Positions 16,332 to 24,515 of a DNA stretch of 44,804 nucleotides are shown here, piece after piece; within the stretch, counting starts at the first letter, position 1; each line of letters opens with the position of its first letter. Made by a program: the position numbers and the translations under genes. Below the pieces are notes generated by a model that saw only the letters and a program-made list of their open reading frames with translations, searched no databases and was not told where the DNA came from. The DNA is from Bacillota bacterium (GTDB lineage Bacteria > Bacillota > Bacilli > Bacillales > Cytobacillaceae), in NCBI GenBank assembly GCA_023389895.1, contig JAEWDX010000189.1, positions 1 through 44,804 of the forward strand, written 5' to 3'.

Positions 16332-16528
16332 TACAAATGGATATAAATGATAGGGTTTTCATGAAACTTTGCAGTCATCATTGCCACGTCTGCATGTTGC
16401 TAATGCTGTTTAGTGACACCTCAAAACCCACACCGTTCTTTTCGATGAGAGCGTTTTTACGTGACAAAAAGTCCTCAAGTTCATACATAGCGATGGGCTC
16501 ACATTTCTTTACAGGAGAATAAACAAAA

Positions 16529-16903
16529 ATGCCAGAATTTAAAACGATGTATAGAAGACAACGTAAATATATGTTTTTATTGTTGTCTATCTTTGTTCTT
16601 GGCTGGGGCTTTACGTCTTATCAGGCTGTCTTTTTAGGTTTGATATTAGGTACAAGTCTGAGTTTATTTAATTTGTGGCTGATCATGAGGAAAGTAGAGC
16701 GCCTTGGGGAAGCGGTGACGAAGGGGCAGAAGGTGAACTCGCTTGGAACGATTTCTAGGATGGCATCAGCAGCTCTTGTCGTAATGATAGCTTTGAAGTA
16801 TCATGAGAAAGTGCACTTAATAAGTGCTGTAATTGGCTTAATGACAGCTTATTTTGTCATTATGATAGATTATTTTCTTCAAGCTTTTAAATTTCGTAAG
16901 TAG
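16529..16903 (+). CDS. atpI: ATP synthase protein I
   Basis: AtpI is a small membrane protein encoded at the head of Bacillus atp operons, implicated in c-ring assembly and/or Mg2+ handling; it is not part of the finished enzyme. The 124-residue product has four hydrophobic helices. The core RQRKYMFLLLSIFVLGWGFTSY and the later GLMTAYFVIMID segment match the family. The ATG is preceded by CAGGAGA. It is followed by a 23-nt gap and atpB. It is less conserved than the catalytic subunits, as usual. Confidence 0.9.
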   Translation: MPEFKTMYRRQRKYMFLLLSIFVLGWGFTSYQAVFLGLILGTSLSLFNLWLIMRKVERLGEAVTKGQKVNSLGTISRMASAALVVMIALKYHEKVHLISAVIGLMTAYFVIMIDYFLQAFKFRK

Positions 16904-16926
16904 CGCGGAAGAGAGGTGAAACATGT

Positions 16927-17637
16927 ATGCATCACGAAGCTCCTTTACGTGAGTTTTTTGGATTAACATTTAACTTGGCAAATGTAATGATGATTACAGT
17001 CGCAAGTGTTCTAGTATTTATTATTGCACTAATTTCTACCCGTCGTCTTGCTATGAAACCAACGGGAATGCAAAACTTTTTCGAGTGGATAATGGACTTT
17101 GTGAAGAACATTATCAACAGTACGATGGATTGGAAAACTGGCGGAAGATTTCATGTTTTAGGGATTACATTATTAATGTATATTGCAGTCTCAAACTTTT
17201 TAGGTCTTCCATTCTCTGTAACGTATAAAGGGGAACTATGGTGGAAATCACCAACAGCGGATCCCGCCGTTACACTAGGTTTAGCAACAATGGTAGTTGG
17301 ACTTTCGCATTATTATGGAGTTAAGATACTAGGATTTAAACAATACTCCAAAGGTTTCGTACAACCGATGCCGTTCTTGCTTCCACTGAAGATTATCGAG
17401 GAATTTGCGAATACGTTGACACTTGGTCTACGTCTTTACGGTAATATTTTTGCGGGTGAGATTTTGCTAGGACTTTTAGCAGGAAGCTTAGCAACTGGAT
17501 TTTGGGGTACTGTTGCCGCAATTATTCCAACATTAGCTTGGCAAGGATTCTCTGTTTTTATCGGGGCCATCCAGGCATTTATTTTTACGATGTTAACAAT
17601 GGTTTATTTGGCACACAAAGTGAGTCAGGACCATTAA
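16927..17637 (+). CDS. atpB: ATP synthase Fo subunit a
   Basis: Subunit a forms the two proton half-channels next to the c-ring. The 236-residue membrane protein has five or six helices. The essential arginine is Arg169 in LTLGLRLYGNIFAGE, equivalent to E. coli Arg210, and the last helix carries GAIQAFIFTMLTMVYL. The N-terminus (MHHEAPLREFFGLTFNLANVMM) is of Bacillus type. ATG 16927 follows GAGAGGTG at eight bases. The 76-nt spacer to atpE contains an AAGGAGG for the c subunit. Confidence 0.97.
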   Translation: MHHEAPLREFFGLTFNLANVMMITVASVLVFIIALISTRRLAMKPTGMQNFFEWIMDFVKNIINSTMDWKTGGRFHVLGITLLMYIAVSNFLGLPFSVTYKGELWWKSPTADPAVTLGLATMVVGLSHYYGVKILGFKQYSKGFVQPMPFLLPLKIIEEFANTLTLGLRLYGNIFAGEILLGLLAGSLATGFWGTVAAIIPTLAWQGFSVFIGAIQAFIFTMLTMVYLAHKVSQDH

Positions 17638-17713
17638 TATATACGTGTTCATCTTCATGAACATAATGATATAAACAATATATTTTTATACAATTTTAAG
17701 GAGGAACTTAATA

Positions 17714-17926
17714 ATGGGTCTTTTAGCAGCAGCAATCGCAGTCGGTTTAGCAGCACTAGGTGCTGGTATTGGTAACGGTCTTATCGTTTCAAAAACAGTA
17801 GAAGGTATCGCGCGTCAACCAGAAGCACGCGGTATGCTTCAAACTACAATGTTCATCGGGGTTGCATTAGTAGAGGCGGTTCCTATCATCGGCGTAGTTA
17901 TCGCGTTCATGGTAATTGGTGGCTAA
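17714..17926 (+). CDS. atpE: ATP synthase Fo subunit c
   Basis: The proteolipid of the rotor ring: 70 residues, two transmembrane hairpin helices, a polar loop ARQPEARG and the ion-carrying carboxylate Glu54 in VALVEAVPII. The first helix shows the glycine-packing motif GLAALGAGIGNG. There is no Na+-binding signature (no Gln or Ser pattern around the glutamate), so it should be H+-coupled. A strong AAGGAGG lies upstream and a perfect 10-bp hairpin directly downstream, which together fit the high c-subunit stoichiometry. Confidence 0.98.
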   Translation: MGLLAAAIAVGLAALGAGIGNGLIVSKTVEGIARQPEARGMLQTTMFIGVALVEAVPIIGVVIAFMVIGG

Positions 17927-17949
17927 TACGAGGAAGTTACATGTTCTAA

Positions 17950-17985
17950 AATGGCGAAGATCATTCGATGAGAACCTTCGCCATT
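17950..17985 (+). promoter_or_regulatory. Stable hairpin downstream of atpE (no T-tract)
   Basis: AATGGCGAAG (17950-17959) and CTTCGCCATT (17976-17985) form a perfect 10-bp stem with a 16-nt loop, 23 bases after the atpE stop. Only CCTTTAT follows, so it is not a good terminator. I read it as a processing or 3'-end-protecting hairpin, or a partial terminator, that could raise atpE mRNA over the distal genes. Confidence 0.65.
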
Positions 17986-18168
17986 CCTTTATGCTTATTT
18001 ACTAGAAAAACTGAAGTTAGACAGTTAATTCATTTTTAAAAAGATAAATTCTATTTTTTTTAAGTAATAAATGAGAGGCTAGAAAAGGTGAAATAAAGAA
18101 TTAGGCTTTTCGCCACTTTTAGGTAGTAACCTCAGTCCTCTCACTTCTAGATCGAAGGGAGTGAATGA

Positions 18169-18693
18169 ATGGTGTTAACTAGTAGTTTAGTATTAGGGTT
18201 GTCTTTTAGCGACTTTAACGGCGGGGATATCGTATTCCAACTTGCTATATTTCTTGTTTTGTTAGCTCTACTTAAGAAGTTCGCATGGGGTCCACTAATG
18301 GGGATCATGAAAGAACGTGAAGAACATATTGCGAACGAAATTAATACGGCAGAACAAAGTCGTGTAGAAGCGAAGAAGCTTTTGGAAGAGCAAAGAGAAC
18401 TTCTGAAAGAAGCTCGTAATGAAGGGCAATCACTCATTGAAAATGCGAAGAAACAAGGTGACTTGCAGCGTGAGGAAATCATTATCGCAGCACGGACTGA
18501 GTCAGAACGTATAAAAGAATCAGCGAAGCTTGAAATTGAGCAGCAAAAGGAAAAAGCTGTTGCCGCTATTCGCGAACAAGTTGCTTCTCTATCTGTCTTA
18601 ATTGCATCAAAGGTAATAGAGAAAGAATTGAGTGCAGAAGATCAAGAAAAGCTTATTAACGAATATATTCAAGAGGTAGGAGAAGGCCGATGA
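18169..18693 (+). CDS. atpF: ATP synthase Fo subunit b
   Basis: Subunit b is the peripheral stalk linking membrane subunit a to the F1 head. The 174-residue protein has one N-terminal transmembrane helix (about 20-40: IVFQLAIFLVLLALL) followed by a long charged right-handed coiled coil rich in Glu, Lys and Ala (50-165). AAGGGAGTGA precedes ATG 18169. Its stop overlaps the atpH start (ATGA at 18690). A long 242-nt gap separates it from atpE. That gap carries the atpE hairpin and two further complementary segment pairs. Confidence 0.97.
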   Translation: MVLTSSLVLGLSFSDFNGGDIVFQLAIFLVLLALLKKFAWGPLMGIMKEREEHIANEINTAEQSRVEAKKLLEEQRELLKEARNEGQSLIENAKKQGDLQREEIIIAARTESERIKESAKLEIEQQKEKAVAAIREQVASLSVLIASKVIEKELSAEDQEKLINEYIQEVGEGR

Positions 18694-19226
18694 TAGGCTC
18701 AATAGTAGCAAAGCGCTATGCGTTGGCTCTTTTCCAACTTGCGAATGAAAAAAACCTTCTTGACCAAATGGAAGAAGAGCTTCGTGTAGTAAAAGAAGTA
18801 GTCACTGAAAACGTTGAATTAAATGCTGTTTTAAAATCGCCTAATTTTTCGATTGCGAAGAAAAAAGAGATTTTAAAAGAAATATTTGGCTCTGTGAACA
18901 ATTATTTATTAAATACATTATTGATTCTAATTGAACGCCATCGTGAGAATGAAATTTCGCATGTGGCTGATCATTTTATCCACTTGGCAAATGAAGAAAG
19001 AGGAGTCGCTTTAGCGAAAGTGTATTCCATTCGTCCGTTAACATCGGAAGAAAGTGAAGCATTATCTGTTTCATTTGCAGCTAAAGTTGGAAAAAGAACA
19101 CTTCAAATTGAAAATATTGTTGATTCTAATTTACTCGGCGGCATTAAGTTGCGAATCGGAAATCGTATTTTCGATGGCAGCCTGCGCGGTAAGCTAGATC
19201 GTTTAGAACGTCAATTATTAAGATAA
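18690..19226 (+). CDS. atpH: ATP synthase F1 subunit delta
   Basis: Delta caps the alpha3beta3 head and binds subunit b. The 178-residue product has the N-terminal helical bundle (VAKRYALALFQLANE) and the C-terminal signature LLGGIKLRIGNRIFDGSLRGKLDRLERQLL. It overlaps atpF by four bases (ATGA), giving translational coupling for a one-copy subunit, and is followed by a 25-nt gap to atpA. Confidence 0.97.
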   Translation: MIGSIVAKRYALALFQLANEKNLLDQMEEELRVVKEVVTENVELNAVLKSPNFSIAKKKEILKEIFGSVNNYLLNTLLILIERHRENEISHVADHFIHLANEERGVALAKVYSIRPLTSEESEALSVSFAAKVGKRTLQIENIVDSNLLGGIKLRIGNRIFDGSLRGKLDRLERQLLR

Positions 19227-19251
19227 GATTTCTGAGATAGGGGTGAAACTC

Positions 19252-20763
19252 ATGAGCATCAAAGCTGAAGAAATTAGTGCGCTGATAAAAAAGCAGATCG
19301 AAAATTATCAGTCGGAAATTCAAGTGAGTGATGTAGGTACGGTTATCTCGGTGGGTGACGGTATCGCTCGTGCTCATGGCCTCGACAATGTCATGGCTGG
19401 GGAGCTTGTTGAATTTTCAAATGGCGTTATGGGTATGGCTCAAAACCTTGAAGAAAATAACGTCGGTATCATTATTTTAGGACCTTTCACAGAGATTCGT
19501 GAAGGGGACGAAGTTCGTCGTACAGGCCGCATCATGGAGGTTCCGGTTGGAGAGGATTTAATCGGACGTGTTGTGAACTCTTTAGGACAGCCTGTTGATG
19601 GCATGGGTCCAATCAATACGACAAAAACTCGCCCAATTGAAGCAATCGCTCCTGGTGTAATGGATCGTAAATCTGTACATGAGCCACTTCAAACTGGGAT
19701 TAAAGCGATTGACGCATTAGTGCCAATCGGACGCGGACAGCGTGAGTTAATCATCGGTGACCGTCAAACGGGTAAAACATCTGTTGCGATTGATACAATC
19801 TTGAATCAAGCAGACCAAGATATGATTTGTATCTATGTTGCAATTGGACAGAAGGAATCAACAGTTCGTAACGCAGTTGAAATGCTTCGTAAAAATGGTG
19901 CATTAGATTACACAATTGTTGTAACAGCTTCTGCATCACAACCAGCTCCACTACTATTCTTAGCACCATATGCTGGGGTAACAATGGCTGAAGAATTTAT
20001 GTATAACGGCAAGCATGTTCTTGTTGTATATGATGACTTAACTAAACAAGCTTCTGCATATCGTGAGCTTTCCTTATTATTACGCCGTCCTCCAGGTCGT
20101 GAAGCATATCCAGGGGATGTATTCTACTTGCACAGCCGTCTATTAGAACGTGCTGCTAAACTAAGTGATGCAAAAGGTGCCGGTTCAATCACCGCATTGC
20201 CATTTATTGAAACGCAAGCAGGTGACGTATCTGCGTATATTCCAACAAACGTTATTTCGATTACTGATGGACAAATTTTCTTACAGTCAGATCTATTCTT
20301 CTCTGGTGTTCGTCCAGCGATTAACGCAGGTCTTTCTGTATCACGTGTTGGTGGTTCTGCACAAATTAAAGCAATGAAGAAGGTTGCGGGTACACTTCGT
20401 CTTGACCTTGCTTCCTACCGTGAGCTTGAATCGTTTGCTCAGTTTAGCTCAGACTTAGATAAAGCAACAGAGGCAAAACTTAACCGTGGTGCTCGTACTG
20501 TTGAGGTTCTAAAGCAAGATCTTAACAGACCGTTAAAGGTTGAGAAGCAAGTTGCGATTCTTTACGCATTAACTCGTGGTTTCTTAGACGATATTCCTTT
20601 GCAAGATATTCGCCGCTTCGAAGCTGAGTTTTTAACATGGTTAGATCATAACCGCAAAGAATTGTTAGACCATATCGTAACAACGAAGGATCTTCCTGCT
20701 GATGATGATATGGCTGCTGCACTTAACGATTTCAAGAAAACTTTTGCAGTATCCGAGAAGTAA
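19252..20763 (+). CDS. atpA: ATP synthase F1 subunit alpha
   Basis: Alpha is the non-catalytic nucleotide-binding subunit of the F1 hexamer. The 503-residue product opens MSIKAEEISALIKKQIENY and has the Walker A motif GDRQTGKT (169-176), the DDLTKQA segment, the arginine-finger region ISVT-like segment near SITDGQIFLQSDLF, and the C-terminal helical domain. ATG 19252 follows AGGGGTGA; an upstream in-frame start at 19243 lies within that site. It matches Bacillus AtpA in length and sequence. A 111-nt gap to atpG contains no gene. Confidence 0.98.
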   Translation: MSIKAEEISALIKKQIENYQSEIQVSDVGTVISVGDGIARAHGLDNVMAGELVEFSNGVMGMAQNLEENNVGIIILGPFTEIREGDEVRRTGRIMEVPVGEDLIGRVVNSLGQPVDGMGPINTTKTRPIEAIAPGVMDRKSVHEPLQTGIKAIDALVPIGRGQRELIIGDRQTGKTSVAIDTILNQADQDMICIYVAIGQKESTVRNAVEMLRKNGALDYTIVVTASASQPAPLLFLAPYAGVTMAEEFMYNGKHVLVVYDDLTKQASAYRELSLLLRRPPGREAYPGDVFYLHSRLLERAAKLSDAKGAGSITALPFIETQAGDVSAYIPTNVISITDGQIFLQSDLFFSGVRPAINAGLSVSRVGGSAQIKAMKKVAGTLRLDLASYRELESFAQFSSDLDKATEAKLNRGARTVEVLKQDLNRPLKVEKQVAILYALTRGFLDDIPLQDIRRFEAEFLTWLDHNRKELLDHIVTTKDLPADDDMAAALNDFKKTFAVSEK

Positions 20764-20874
20764 TTGATTATTCGGCTCTAACAACAAGTGGGCAATCGTG
20801 CTTAAGAAATGTTTATAAAAGCTTCTTTTGCATGATTTGCTCCTATTCTTTGATAAAAAGGGTGGTGAGAACCT

Positions 20875-21732
20875 GTGGCATCATTACGTGATATAAAAAT
20901 GCGTATAAACTCAACGAAGAAGACGGGACAAATTACGAAAGCAATGCAAATGGTATCTGCTTCAAAGATGAACCGTGCTGAAGCAAATGCGAAATCATTT
21001 GTTCCATATATGGAGAAAATTCAAGAGGTGACAGCATCGATTGCGCTTGGCAGCTCAGATGTAACACATCCAATGCTAACACATCGACCAGTGAAAAAGA
21101 CGGGCTATTTAGTCATTACGTCTGATCGTGGTCTTGCGGGTGCGTTTAATAGTAATATTATTCGCCATGTTCACCAAACAATTGAAAAACGCCATAAATC
21201 AAATGATGAATTTGCGATTATTGCAATCGGGCGTATGGGAGCCGATTTCTTCAAGAAACGTGGCTATAACGTTATTCTAGATATTGCCGGTATTCCAGAT
21301 CAGCCAGAATTCGCTGAGATTAAAGATATAACGAGCAAAGTTGTCGGCATGTTTGCTGATGAAACATTAGATGAACTCTATATGTTTTACAATCATTATG
21401 TGAGCGTTATTCAACATACAGTAGAAGAGAAGAAGCTACTTCCACTTTCAGATATTGCAACTTCAACGAAGCTAACTTCTTATGAATTCGAACCGTCTGC
21501 TGAGGAGATTTTGAAAGTATTGCTGCCTCAGTATGCAGAAAGTTTAATTTATGGTGCACTATTAGACAGTAAAGCAAGTGAGCATTCCGCACGTATGACA
21601 GCGATGAAGAGTGCTACAGATAACGCAAACGAGCTTATTAATGCATTAAGCTTGAGCTTTAACCGTGCAAGACAAGCAGCAATTACACAAGAAATTACTG
21701 AAATTGTCGGCGGTGCAGCTGCTTTAGAATAG
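20875..21732 (+). CDS. atpG: ATP synthase F1 subunit gamma
   Basis: Gamma is the central rotor shaft. The 285-residue product has the long N-terminal helix MASLRDIKMRINSTKKTGQITKAM, the Rossmann-like middle domain with ITSDRGLAGAFN, and the C-terminal helix SLSFNRARQAAITQEITEIVGGAAAL. It starts with GTG at 20875, behind a GGTGGTGAGA site. A 192-nt spacer containing a palindromic repeat element separates it from atpD. Confidence 0.97.
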   Translation: MASLRDIKMRINSTKKTGQITKAMQMVSASKMNRAEANAKSFVPYMEKIQEVTASIALGSSDVTHPMLTHRPVKKTGYLVITSDRGLAGAFNSNIIRHVHQTIEKRHKSNDEFAIIAIGRMGADFFKKRGYNVILDIAGIPDQPEFAEIKDITSKVVGMFADETLDELYMFYNHYVSVIQHTVEEKKLLPLSDIATSTKLTSYEFEPSAEEILKVLLPQYAESLIYGALLDSKASEHSARMTAMKSATDNANELINALSLSFNRARQAAITQEITEIVGGAAALE

Positions 21733-21779
21733 GGTACAATCAGTGGATTTAAAATATAAGGCGGTTTTTTGAAGTTGGT

Positions 21780-21895
21780 CTTGTCTAGCTTTATTGCCTA
21801 TCCCCTCCGAGGCCATAAGTTAATCCTTCTCGGAAAGGTAGAGTTATCTTTCTGTTAGGCTCGTCTTATGCTTGTCGGGGGTTGAGTGTGGCACT
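21780..21895 (+). repeat. Palindromic intergenic element between atpG and atpD
   Basis: The sequence starts CTTGTCTAGC (21780) and ends near GTGTGGCACT. It can fold on itself: CATAAG (21814-21819) with CTTATG (21865-21870), CCCCT-CCGA (21802-21810) with TTGTCGGGGG (21872-21881), and CCTTCTCGGAAAGG as an inner hairpin. It resembles the family of CTTGTCTAGCT...CTTGTCGGGG intergenic repeats that I recall from many Bacillaceae genomes. Being inside an operon, it is transcribed. Possible effects are mRNA processing or stability between gamma and beta. Confidence 0.6.
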
Positions 21896-21924
21896 ACCGC
21901 ATTTCATATTTAGGAGGGAAAAAG

Positions 21925-23346
21925 ATGAACAAAGGACGCGTTCTTCAGGTTATGGGTCCAGTTGTTGACGTAAAGTTCGAAAACGGTCAGCTTCCTGAAA
22001 TCTATAACGCATTGACAATCACAACTAAAGCGCGTAACGAATCTGAAGTTGACATCAACTTAACTCTTGAAGTTGCCCTTCATTTAGGTGATGACACAAT
22101 TCGTGCGATTGCTATGTCTTCTACAGACGGTGTAATGCGTGGTCTTGAAGTTATCGATACTGGTGCACCTATTTCTGTACCAGTTGGGGATGTTACACTC
22201 GGACGTGTATTTAACGTTTTAGGTGATTCAATTGATTTAAATGAGCCACTTCCAGCTGATGCTCGTCGTGATTCAATTCATAGAGAAGCACCGAAATTCG
22301 AACAGCTTTCTACTGAGGTAGAAATTCTTGAAACAGGAATTAAAGTTGTCGACTTGCTTGCTCCATATATTAAAGGTGGAAAAATCGGTCTATTCGGTGG
22401 TGCCGGTGTAGGTAAAACCGTTCTTATTCAGGAGCTTATTAACAATATCGCTCAGGAGCATGGTGGTATTTCTGTGTTCGCCGGTGTTGGAGAGCGTACT
22501 CGTGAAGGAAATGACCTATATTGGGAAATGACAGATTCAGGCGTTATTAAGAAAACAGCAATGGTATTCGGTCAAATGAACGAGCCACCTGGAGCACGTA
22601 TGCGTGTTGCTTTAACTGGTTTGACAATGGCTGAATTCTTCCGTGATGAACAAGGACAGGACGTACTTTTCTTCATGGATAACATCTTCCGTTTTACCCA
22701 AGCAGGTTCAGAAGTTTCTGCCCTCCTTGGTCGTATGCCATCTGCCGTTGGTTATCAGCCAACATTAGCAACTGAAATGGGTAGATTACAGGAACGGATT
22801 ACATCAACAAACGTTGGTTCTGTTACGTCAATCCAAGCTATCTATGTTCCAGCCGATGACTATACGGACCCGGCTCCAGCAACAACATTTGCTCACTTAG
22901 ATGCAACAACAAACTTAGAGCGTAAACTTTCTGAAATGGGTATTTATCCTGCGGTTGATCCACTTGCGTCAACTTCACGTGCGCTATCACCTGAAATCGT
23001 TGGTGAAGAGCATTATGATGTTGCTCGTCGAGTTCAGGCAACATTGCAGCGTTATAAAGAATTGCAAGATATTATCGCTATGCTTGGTATGGATGAGCTT
23101 TCAGATGACGATAAGATAATCGTTTCTCGTGCTCGTCGTATCCAAAACTTCTTATCACAAAACTTCCACGTTGCTGAACAGTTCACTGGTCAGCCTGGTT
23201 CATACGTTCCTGTTAAAGAAACGGTTAATGGCTTTAAAGAGATTCTTGAAGGTAAGTATGATAGCCTTCCAGAGGATGCCTTCCGTCTAGTAGGAAGAAT
23301 CGAAGAGGTTATTGAAAAAGCTAAGAAGATGGGCGTAGAGGTCTAA
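21925..23346 (+). CDS. atpD: ATP synthase F1 subunit beta
   Basis: Beta carries the catalytic sites. The 473-residue product has Walker A GGAGVGKT (158-165, Lys164), the catalytic glutamate in GERTREGNDLYWEM, Walker B VLFFMDNIFRF, and the DELSEED-region equivalent DELSDDDKI, which here is less acidic. ATG 21925 is preceded by AGGAGGG. It is followed after 22 nt by atpC. It is one of the most conserved proteins in the window. Confidence 0.99.
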   Translation: MNKGRVLQVMGPVVDVKFENGQLPEIYNALTITTKARNESEVDINLTLEVALHLGDDTIRAIAMSSTDGVMRGLEVIDTGAPISVPVGDVTLGRVFNVLGDSIDLNEPLPADARRDSIHREAPKFEQLSTEVEILETGIKVVDLLAPYIKGGKIGLFGGAGVGKTVLIQELINNIAQEHGGISVFAGVGERTREGNDLYWEMTDSGVIKKTAMVFGQMNEPPGARMRVALTGLTMAEFFRDEQGQDVLFFMDNIFRFTQAGSEVSALLGRMPSAVGYQPTLATEMGRLQERITSTNVGSVTSIQAIYVPADDYTDPAPATTFAHLDATTNLERKLSEMGIYPAVDPLASTSRALSPEIVGEEHYDVARRVQATLQRYKELQDIIAMLGMDELSDDDKIIVSRARRIQNFLSQNFHVAEQFTGQPGSYVPVKETVNGFKEILEGKYDSLPEDAFRLVGRIEEVIEKAKKMGVEV

Positions 23347-23368
23347 TTTCGGACCAGGAGGGTAAAAA

Positions 23369-23776
23369 ATGAAGACGATTAAAGTCAGTGTTGTTACTCC
23401 CGATGGCCTGGTGTATGAATCAGATGTGGAAATGGTAAGTACGAAAGCCCAAAGTGGCGAGCTAGGAATTTTACCTGGTCACATTCCAATGGTTGCACCG
23501 TTGCAAATTGGAGCCGTCCGCTTGAAAAACGACGGAAAAACAGAATTAGTCGCAGTAAGTGGTGGATTTTTAGAAGTTCGTCCTGAAAAGGTAACGATTC
23601 TTGCACAGTCTGCGGAACAATCAGATGAAATTGATCTCGATCGTGCTAAACGTGCGAAGGATCGTGCTGAACAACGTTTGCAAACACATAAGCAAGATCA
23701 TGTCGATTTCAGACGTGCTGAGCTTGCGCTTCAGCGTGCACTCAATCGTATCAATGTTTCTGAAAAACATTTTTAA
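23369..23776 (+). CDS. atpC: ATP synthase F1 subunit epsilon
   Basis: Epsilon couples the rotor to the c-ring and inhibits ATP hydrolysis. The 135-residue product has the N-terminal beta-sandwich (VVTPDGLVYESDVEMV, GELGILPGHIPMVAPL) and two C-terminal helices rich in Arg/Ala/Glu (DLDRAKRAKDRAEQRL...RAELALQRALNRI). The extended C-terminal helix may bind ATP, as in other Bacillus epsilons. AGGAGGG precedes the ATG. Last gene of the atp operon, closed by a very strong terminator. Confidence 0.97.
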   Translation: MKTIKVSVVTPDGLVYESDVEMVSTKAQSGELGILPGHIPMVAPLQIGAVRLKNDGKTELVAVSGGFLEVRPEKVTILAQSAEQSDEIDLDRAKRAKDRAEQRLQTHKQDHVDFRRAELALQRALNRINVSEKHF

Positions 23777-23786
23777 TAGCATGAAG

Positions 23787-23824
23787 AAGGGGGCTGTCCG
23801 CTAAGTGGACAGCCCCCTTTTTTG
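23787..23824 (+). terminator. Strong terminator of the atp operon
   Basis: An 11-bp GC-rich stem (GGGGGCTGTCC 23789-23799, GGACAGCCCCC 23807-23817) is extended by A-T pairs and followed by seven Ts. The tandem repeat array begins at the last base of this site. Confidence 0.97.
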
Positions 23825-24131
23825 CGACCGTAGCTATCCCCTTTTTCGCGAGTAGTGCTCTCATGAGCGTGTCAAGCGACCATAGCTATCACTTTTTTCG
23901 CGAGTAGTGGTCTCATGAGCGTGTCAAGCGACCATAGCTATCGCCATTTCTCGAGAGTGGTGGTCTCATGAGAGCGTCAAGCGACCATAGCTATCGCTTT
24001 TTCTCGCGAGTAGTGGTCTCATGAGAGCGTCAAGCGACCATAGCTATCCCTTTTTTCGCGAGTAGTGGTCTCATGAGAGCGTCAAGCGACCATAGCTATC
24101 GCCATTTCTCGCGAGTGGTGGTCTCATGAGA
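23824..24131. repeat. Tandem array of 52-53 bp palindrome-rich repeats
   Basis: Five full copies and one partial copy begin at 23824, 23876, 23928, 23981, 24034 and 24086. Each opens GCGACCATAGCTATC, continues through a T-rich stretch and TCGCGAG, then GTGGTCTCATGAG, and ends GTCAA. Each unit holds three short palindromes (ATAGCTAT, CTCGCGAG, TCTCATGAGA) and a GACCA/TGGTC arm pair. Copies 3-6 share AGAGCGTCAA, while 1-2 have GCGTGTCAA; CATT and TTTT variants alternate. The period is not a multiple of three and no frame is open, so it is noncoding. Function unknown. From 24132 to 24290 the DNA is AT-rich and I see nothing in it. Confidence 0.95.
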
Positions 24132-24294
24132 CTTTAATTTAAGGTTTTTATCCACCGCAATGGGTCAATAGGAAAGTATGTTAAGATCTTAACTCTGACT
24201 TTTCATCATCTATATAGTTTCAGAAAGCTTGTAAAGTAGTTTAAAACTGCTTCTTTTTACTTCTTTTTATGATAGATTGTAAAAAAGTAAAAGT

Positions 24295-24312
24295 TTGTTC
24301 AATATTTCACAT
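24295..24312. promoter_or_regulatory. Degenerate Rex-like site
   Basis: TTGTTCA-ATAT-TTCACAT matches the Rex pattern TTGTGAA-N4-TTCACAA at 11 of 14 positions. It abuts the candidate promoter at 24311-24339, a natural place for a repressor. Confidence 0.35.
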
Positions 24313-24339
24313 GACAATAAATAAAGATTGTGTTAATAT
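24311..24339 (+). promoter_or_regulatory. Candidate promoter of an orphan transcription unit
   Basis: ATGACA (24311-24316), a 17-bp spacer and TAATAT (24334-24339) preceded by TG at the extended -10 position. Transcription would start near 24346 and meet the terminator at 24552. No open reading frame of useful size follows. Confidence 0.4.
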
Positions 24340-24434
24340 GAATTTATGGAAAATATAGTTGAAGTTATCCAATTCTAAATTACTTATAATTTAGAAGGAT
24401 GTCAATTGAGTAAGTTTTATTTTTTTAATCATTT

Positions 24435-24452
24435 TTGTGAAATTCTTCACAA
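24435..24452. promoter_or_regulatory. Perfect Rex-type operator
   Basis: TTGTGAAATTCTTCACAA is an exact match to the low-GC Gram-positive Rex consensus TTGTGAA-N4-TTCACAA. Rex is the NADH/NAD+-sensing repressor. The left half, TTTTGTGAAAT, also resembles a ResD box. The site lies between the ATP synthase and nuo operons but not directly before any annotated gene. Confidence 0.75.
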
Positions 24453-24515
24453 TGATATTTGGCACCAATGAATAATTGGTGATTAAATATATATATGAAT
24501 AGAATATAAACCCCA

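Noticed and set aside
16316..16522. 68-codon frame in the atp leader
   Set aside because: It lacks a ribosome-binding site, starts inside the promoter -10 region and has a composition unlike the neighbouring genes.
23824..24131. Tandem repeats as a CRISPR array
   Set aside because: The units are contiguous with no variable spacers, carry internal palindromes throughout, and no cas genes are near.
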